Below, piece after piece: positions 6,464 through 8,748 of a stretch of 8,748 bases of DNA. Position 1 is the first letter of the stretch. Each line of letters begins with the position of its first letter. The DNA is from Methylococcaceae bacterium (lineage in GTDB: Bacteria > Pseudomonadota > Gammaproteobacteria > Methylococcales > Methylomonadaceae): contig JAKIVF010000134.1 of assembly GCA_021647145.1 (NCBI GenBank), positions 1 through 8,748 of the forward strand, given 5' to 3'. The translations under genes and the position numbers were made by a program. Below the pieces are notes generated by a model that was given only the letters and a program-made list of their open reading frames with translations, did not search any database and was not told the DNA's origin.

Positions 6464-7669
6464 TTAAATTAATCTACTGATACTTGAAGCGTATTGTTTG
6501 GCTGACTCCTCCCAGCTAAATTTTTCAAGTACCACTTTTCTCGCCTGTTTTGCTAGTTGCATTCGTTTTTCAGGATCAGAGAGCAAGTTATTTATCTTGT
6601 CGGTTATTATTTTTGTTTCTTTTGGTAGAATAAATACACCCGTTTGATTATCAATCAAAACATCTTGGACTGCATCTATATCACTCACAACAACAGGGCA
6701 TCCACACCCCATAGCTTCAATCATTACCAGCCCCAAGCCTTCTATATCACCATTATTCGCTTGAATAAATGGAAATACAGACAATGTTGCTTTTCGATAT
6801 TCCGTTACTAATTCAGAGTGTGATAGCCTTCCCAAAAATTGAATATGTTGCTGTATTTTTAGCGATTCTGCTAATTTCTCCAATATTTGTTGCTCTGGAC
6901 CTGATCCTGCTATTCGAAGTTGTATTTCTGGGAACTTACTAATAATTTCAGGCAAAGCTTTCAGTAAATACACTAGGCCCTTTTTTTCAACTAGCCTTCC
7001 TACAAATAATAATTGATATTTTTCTCTTTGCACCGAATCATCTGGCGTAAACAAGTTTGTTAAATCTGTCCCCATTGGTGCAACACTGGGTAAACTAGCC
7101 TCAGGCACAAGCTTTAATATTTCATTTTGCATTGCACTGCTAACCACTGTCATTTTTTCCACATTTTTAATAACATAACGCTTAATTACTTTGCTTATTG
7201 GGTCATTTAATCCGTATAAATCACCACCATGTGAGGTGCATAAAATTGTAGGTTTATTACTACTGAATATTCTTGCTAGCAAAGCTAAAAAACCCTGTGG
7301 AATAAGCCAATGAGCATGAATTACCTTTACAGGATGCTGGCGTAGTATTTTGATAATAGCCAACCATTGCCCAAAGAAGAAGAAAGGCAGTGTTAGATAG
7401 TTTAGCTTATTACTTTTTAACTTTGCAGTGATACCACCTTCATAGGCTAAAGTTTCTAGTTTTTCTGGCGCATAGCGGTATCGAATAATGCTTAAACCAT
7501 CCATATTTTCAGTTGATTGCGTGCCTTTACTATGCGGCGCAAGAACAATAACAGTAAATTTTTCTTTTAAATGTAGGCATAAATCATAAACAAAGCGTGG
7601 CTCTGTATCACCTTTCCAGCGAGGGAAAGTTGATGCAAGAACTAGAATTGTTGGTTTATGAGATTGCAT
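6464..7669 (-). CDS. Family 4 glycosyltransferase (GT-B fold)
   Basis: A 401-residue GT4 enzyme of usual length. N-terminal ILVLASTFPRWKGDTEPRFV (about 8-27) is the typical opening of this subgroup, followed by HAHWLIPQG, the HGGD motif at 147-150, GRLVEKKG at 224-231 opening the donor-binding domain, LRIAGSGPE, and the E-x7-E motif EGLGLVMIE at 310-318 with AMGCGCPVVVSD after it. It should transfer a sugar from a nucleotide donor to a lipid-linked or LPS acceptor at the inner membrane. ATG at 7669 has no clear Shine-Dalgarno. Only 29 bp separate it from the stop of the PIN toxin upstream, so it is probably read from the toxin-antitoxin promoter or one inside the toxin gene. On its 3' side lies a vapBC module. 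Sugar specificity is unknown. Confidence 0.92.
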   Translation of the reverse strand: MQSHKPTILVLASTFPRWKGDTEPRFVYDLCLHLKEKFTVIVLAPHSKGTQSTENMDGLSIIRYRYAPEKLETLAYEGGITAKLKSNKLNYLTLPFFFFGQWLAIIKILRQHPVKVIHAHWLIPQGFLALLARIFSSNKPTILCTSHGGDLYGLNDPISKVIKRYVIKNVEKMTVVSSAMQNEILKLVPEASLPSVAPMGTDLTNLFTPDDSVQREKYQLLFVGRLVEKKGLVYLLKALPEIISKFPEIQLRIAGSGPEQQILEKLAESLKIQQHIQFLGRLSHSELVTEYRKATLSVFPFIQANNGDIEGLGLVMIEAMGCGCPVVVSDIDAVQDVLIDNQTGVFILPKETKIITDKINNLLSDPEKRMQLAKQARKVVLEKFSWEESAKQYASSISRLI

Positions 7670-7698
7670 TAGCGTAGGTTTTTATTCATTTTTGGAAT

Positions 7699-8115
7699 TT
7701 ATAAATTATCCGAATAGTCAAATGGATTAAATATCTTTACATCAAAATTCTTAAAATCGTTTACGTTTCTTGTTGCTACAACTAATTTATTAATTTGTGC
7801 TGTGGCGCTAATCATCGCATCTTCATATAAGGTATCAGATTGTTTGTGCATTATTTTAGCCCACTGCCTAAAAACAACGCCATCCATTGCTAAGATTTGG
7901 TAGGTTTCTGTAACTGCGTTTAACCAATTTTCTAATTCTTCTGCTCTTTGTTTGTTTTGTTCTCGTGTTATTTCAATACCTGTTTGTATTTCAGCCAGTG
8001 TCACCGCTGAAATAAACAGATCATTATCATCAATTGTGTTAAACCATGCTAACACAGCACCATGTGGTTTCTGACGACGTAATTCTGATACTATATTGGT
8101 GTCTAGTAAGTACAT
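7699..8115 (-). CDS. PIN-domain toxin (VapC/FitB-like)
   Basis: A 138-residue PIN protein with the N-terminal MYLLDTNIVSELRR pattern characteristic of the FitB-like branch of VapC toxins. Acidic residues are in place: D5, E42 (VTLAEIQTG), D99 (LYEDAMISA) and the C-terminal N117/D120 region of TRNVNDF. It should be a Mg-dependent endoribonuclease held in check by the upstream Phd-type protein. The ATG at 8115 is one base after the antitoxin stop (TAA-G-ATG), so translation is probably coupled. It differs strongly in sequence from the other PIN toxin at 5742-6155, so the two are not a recent duplication. A GT4 gene follows 29 bp downstream. FitB partners are usually ribbon-helix-helix proteins, whereas this one is paired with a Phd/YefM antitoxin, a pairing also common for VapC-type toxins. 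Confidence 0.9.
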   Translation of the reverse strand: MYLLDTNIVSELRRQKPHGAVLAWFNTIDDNDLFISAVTLAEIQTGIEITREQNKQRAEELENWLNAVTETYQILAMDGVVFRQWAKIMHKQSDTLYEDAMISATAQINKLVVATRNVNDFKNFDVKIFNPFDYSDNL

Positions 8116-8116
8116 C

Positions 8117-8374
8117 TTATTTTAATTTTTTTACAGGTCGTCTTTTTGCGCCACCTCGTTTTGGGAGGGTTAACTCTCCTCGTGCTTCACTCGAAAGTAA
8201 TAGCTCTTTGAGTGATGGCTTTGCCATTTTTTGCATTCTATTCCATGTCTCTATGGGCACGAGAACAGCGGCTTCAACGCCTCTTTTTGTTACTAGTTGT
8301 GGGCCATTATTGACACAGGAGTTCAAAAACTCACTGAAACGCGCTTTTGCATCTTGGATATGCCATGTTTGCAT
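8117..8374 (-). CDS. Phd/YefM-family antitoxin
   Basis: An 85-residue antitoxin starting MQTWHIQDAKARFSEFLN. I place the start at the ATG at 8374 because AAGGAG lies 7 nt upstream (8382-8387); a longer reading from 8401 would begin upstream of that site and inside the operator. The segment DAKARFSEFL...GPQLVTKRGVEAAVLVPIETW is the classic Phd/YefM fold (DNA-binding and dimerisation, residues 1-55). The rest, ending in a basic RGGAKRRPVKK tail, is the toxin-neutralising region. It neutralises the PIN toxin encoded one base downstream and likely represses its own promoter through the palindrome at 8391-8412. Confidence 0.9.
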   Translation of the reverse strand: MQTWHIQDAKARFSEFLNSCVNNGPQLVTKRGVEAAVLVPIETWNRMQKMAKPSLKELLLSSEARGELTLPKRGGAKRRPVKKLK

Positions 8375-8381
8375 TCTATTT

Positions 8382-8387
8382 CTCCTT
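8382..8387 (-). promoter_or_regulatory. Shine-Dalgarno of the Phd-type antitoxin
   Basis: A full AAGGAG on the minus strand, 7 nt before the ATG at 8374. It is the strongest ribosome-binding site in the window, in keeping with high antitoxin output compared with the toxin. Confidence 0.75.
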
Positions 8388-8390
8388 AGT

Positions 8391-8412
8391 AAACTAGTCA
8401 TATAACTAGTTT
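8391..8412. promoter_or_regulatory. Palindromic operator of the Phd/PIN operon
   Basis: AAACTAGT (8391-8398) and ACTAGTTT (8405-8412) are a perfect 8-bp inverted repeat with a 6-bp CATATA centre. It overlaps the -10 box and start region of the predicted promoter, as expected for autorepression by an antitoxin or toxin-antitoxin complex. Confidence 0.65.
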
Positions 8413-8436
8413 ATTCTATGTTTCTAATTATTACAA
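8408..8436 (-). promoter_or_regulatory. Predicted sigma-70 promoter for the toxin-antitoxin operon and probably GT4
   Basis: On the minus strand, TTGTAA (8431-8436) as -35 and TAAACT (8408-8413) as -10 are separated by exactly 17 bp; each matches four of six consensus bases. The -10 lies in the operator's distal arm. Given the 29-bp gap after the toxin, the transcript may continue into the GT4 gene. Confidence 0.45.
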
Positions 8437-8491
8437 CCTAGCATCAACCTGATCAATCGGCAATAGTTTAAAACAACGTGAGGAATAGTTT

Positions 8492-8606
8492 GGACAGCCA
8501 TAATTTCATCACCTAAACCCAGCTGCCGATCACCTTCAAAGAAAGAGAAAGGACAACCATAATTTGATCTGCTTAAAACCTCCACTCAGACAGCCATATT
8601 TAAATC
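8492..8606 (+). repeat. Three iterated 19-bp terminal repeats
   Basis: Units at 8492-8510, 8551-8569 and 8588-8606 share GACA[GA]CCATA and end in ATC; unit 2 differs from unit 1 at two positions, and unit 3 is more diverged. All are in the same orientation with start-to-start spacing of 59 and 37 bp. They are likely transposase binding sites of the adjoining element. Confidence 0.6.
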
Positions 8607-8629
8607 TATATTTTAACCTTTTTATTAGA

Positions 8630-8670
8630 CGACAATTAACTTGACCGCCTAGCGACAACTAGCTTGGCCG
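8630..8670 (+). repeat. Direct repeat pair upstream of the transposase start
   Basis: CGACAATTAACTTGACCG (8630-8647) and CGACAACTAGCTTGGCCG (8653-8670) match at 15 of 18 positions with a 23-bp period. They lie 43-83 bp before the presumed transposase ATG, so they could be a regulatory or binding site. Confidence 0.5.
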
Positions 8671-8712
8671 GTTTTTAGTAAGCTTCAGATGTATTAATCA
8701 CAAGAGATTTAT

Positions 8713-8748
8713 ATGTCTGGAAAACCTATAAACCAACAACAGGTTAAG
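8713..8748 (+). CDS. istA: N-terminus of probable IS21-family transposase IstA (3' end outside window)
   Basis: Only 12 codons are visible: MSGKPINQQQVK. An M-x-GK-x-I-x-x-QQV opening resembles IS21-type IstA proteins (often M-P-G-K-x-I-T-D-Q-Q-V-R), where it precedes the helix-turn-helix. AAGAGA lies 5 nt before the ATG at 8713 as a partial ribosome-binding site. The iterated repeats upstream support the call, but so short a stretch cannot prove it. The main alternative is an unrelated host gene start. Confidence 0.5.
   Translation, partial: MSGKPINQQQVK

Larger units (their letters stand above)
8487..8748 (+). mobile_element. Left terminal part of a probable IS21-family insertion sequence (runs off the window)
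   Basis: Three related 19-bp units lie at 8492-8510, 8551-8569 and 8588-8606, around the consensus GGACAGCCATAATTTGATC. A second pair of direct repeats, 8630-8647 and 8653-8670 (CGACAA.TA.CTTG.CCG, three differences in 18), follows. After this comes a short ORF start resembling an IS21-type IstA. Multiple repeats inside each end, thought to be transposase binding sites, are a known hallmark of IS21-family elements. The exact left boundary is uncertain (near 8487-8492); the target duplication cannot be checked because the right end is outside the window. This region also accounts for the 310-bp stretch without a full gene after the antitoxin. Confidence 0.55.

Noticed and set aside
5742..8115. 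The two PIN toxins as a recent duplication
   Set aside because: Their sequences share only the PIN active-site pattern, and their antitoxins belong to different families (VapB against Phd/YefM).
8375..8401. Longer N-terminus for the Phd antitoxin
   Set aside because: The AAGGAG at 8382-8387 directs initiation at 8374, and the extra residues would overlap the operator and promoter region.
8046..8405. 119-residue plus-strand reading frame
   Set aside because: It lies opposite the well-supported Phd antitoxin and PIN toxin genes and its translation shows no domain.

Overview
The window is an AT-rich stretch of a bacterial surface-polysaccharide locus. Family types (Wzx-like flippase, GT2, GT25 and GT4 glycosyltransferases, VapBC and Phd/PIN toxin-antitoxin pairs, an apparent IS21-family end) suggest a Gram-negative proteobacterium, probably a gammaproteobacterium. 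That placement is inference: no rRNA or housekeeping marker is present.

Plus strand, 1-4506: a tightly packed run of five genes. It starts with the 3' end of a probable SAM-dependent methyltransferase, followed by a Wzx-type flippase, a GT2 glycosyltransferase, a GT25 (LOS-type) glycosyltransferase and a second GT2 enzyme. Junctions are 8 bp, -8 bp, 16 bp and -1 bp, so this looks like one operon that builds and exports an oligosaccharide unit. No polymerase, ligase or sugar-nucleotide synthesis gene lies inside the window.

Minus strand, 4487-8374: six genes all read leftwards. In transcription order they are a Phd/YefM antitoxin and its PIN toxin, a GT4 glycosyltransferase, a VapB antitoxin and its VapC toxin, and a second GT4 glycosyltransferase. 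A 159-bp element with 24-bp terminal inverted repeats (a MITE-like element) sits between VapC and the last GT4. The last GT4 gene converges on the plus-strand operon and overlaps its final gene by 20 bp. The first GT4 gene lies only 29 bp behind a toxin gene, so it probably shares the toxin-antitoxin transcript.

Right end, about 8487-8748: iterated terminal repeats followed by a likely first 12 codons of an IS21-family transposase, cut by the window edge. The minus-strand half therefore looks like an accessory region assembled from mobile and addiction modules around glycosyltransferase genes. I found no RNA gene or CRISPR array and no clearly new defence or metabolic system. The best candidates for follow-up are the palindromic element at 5556-5714 and the alternation of toxin-antitoxin pairs with glycosyltransferases.
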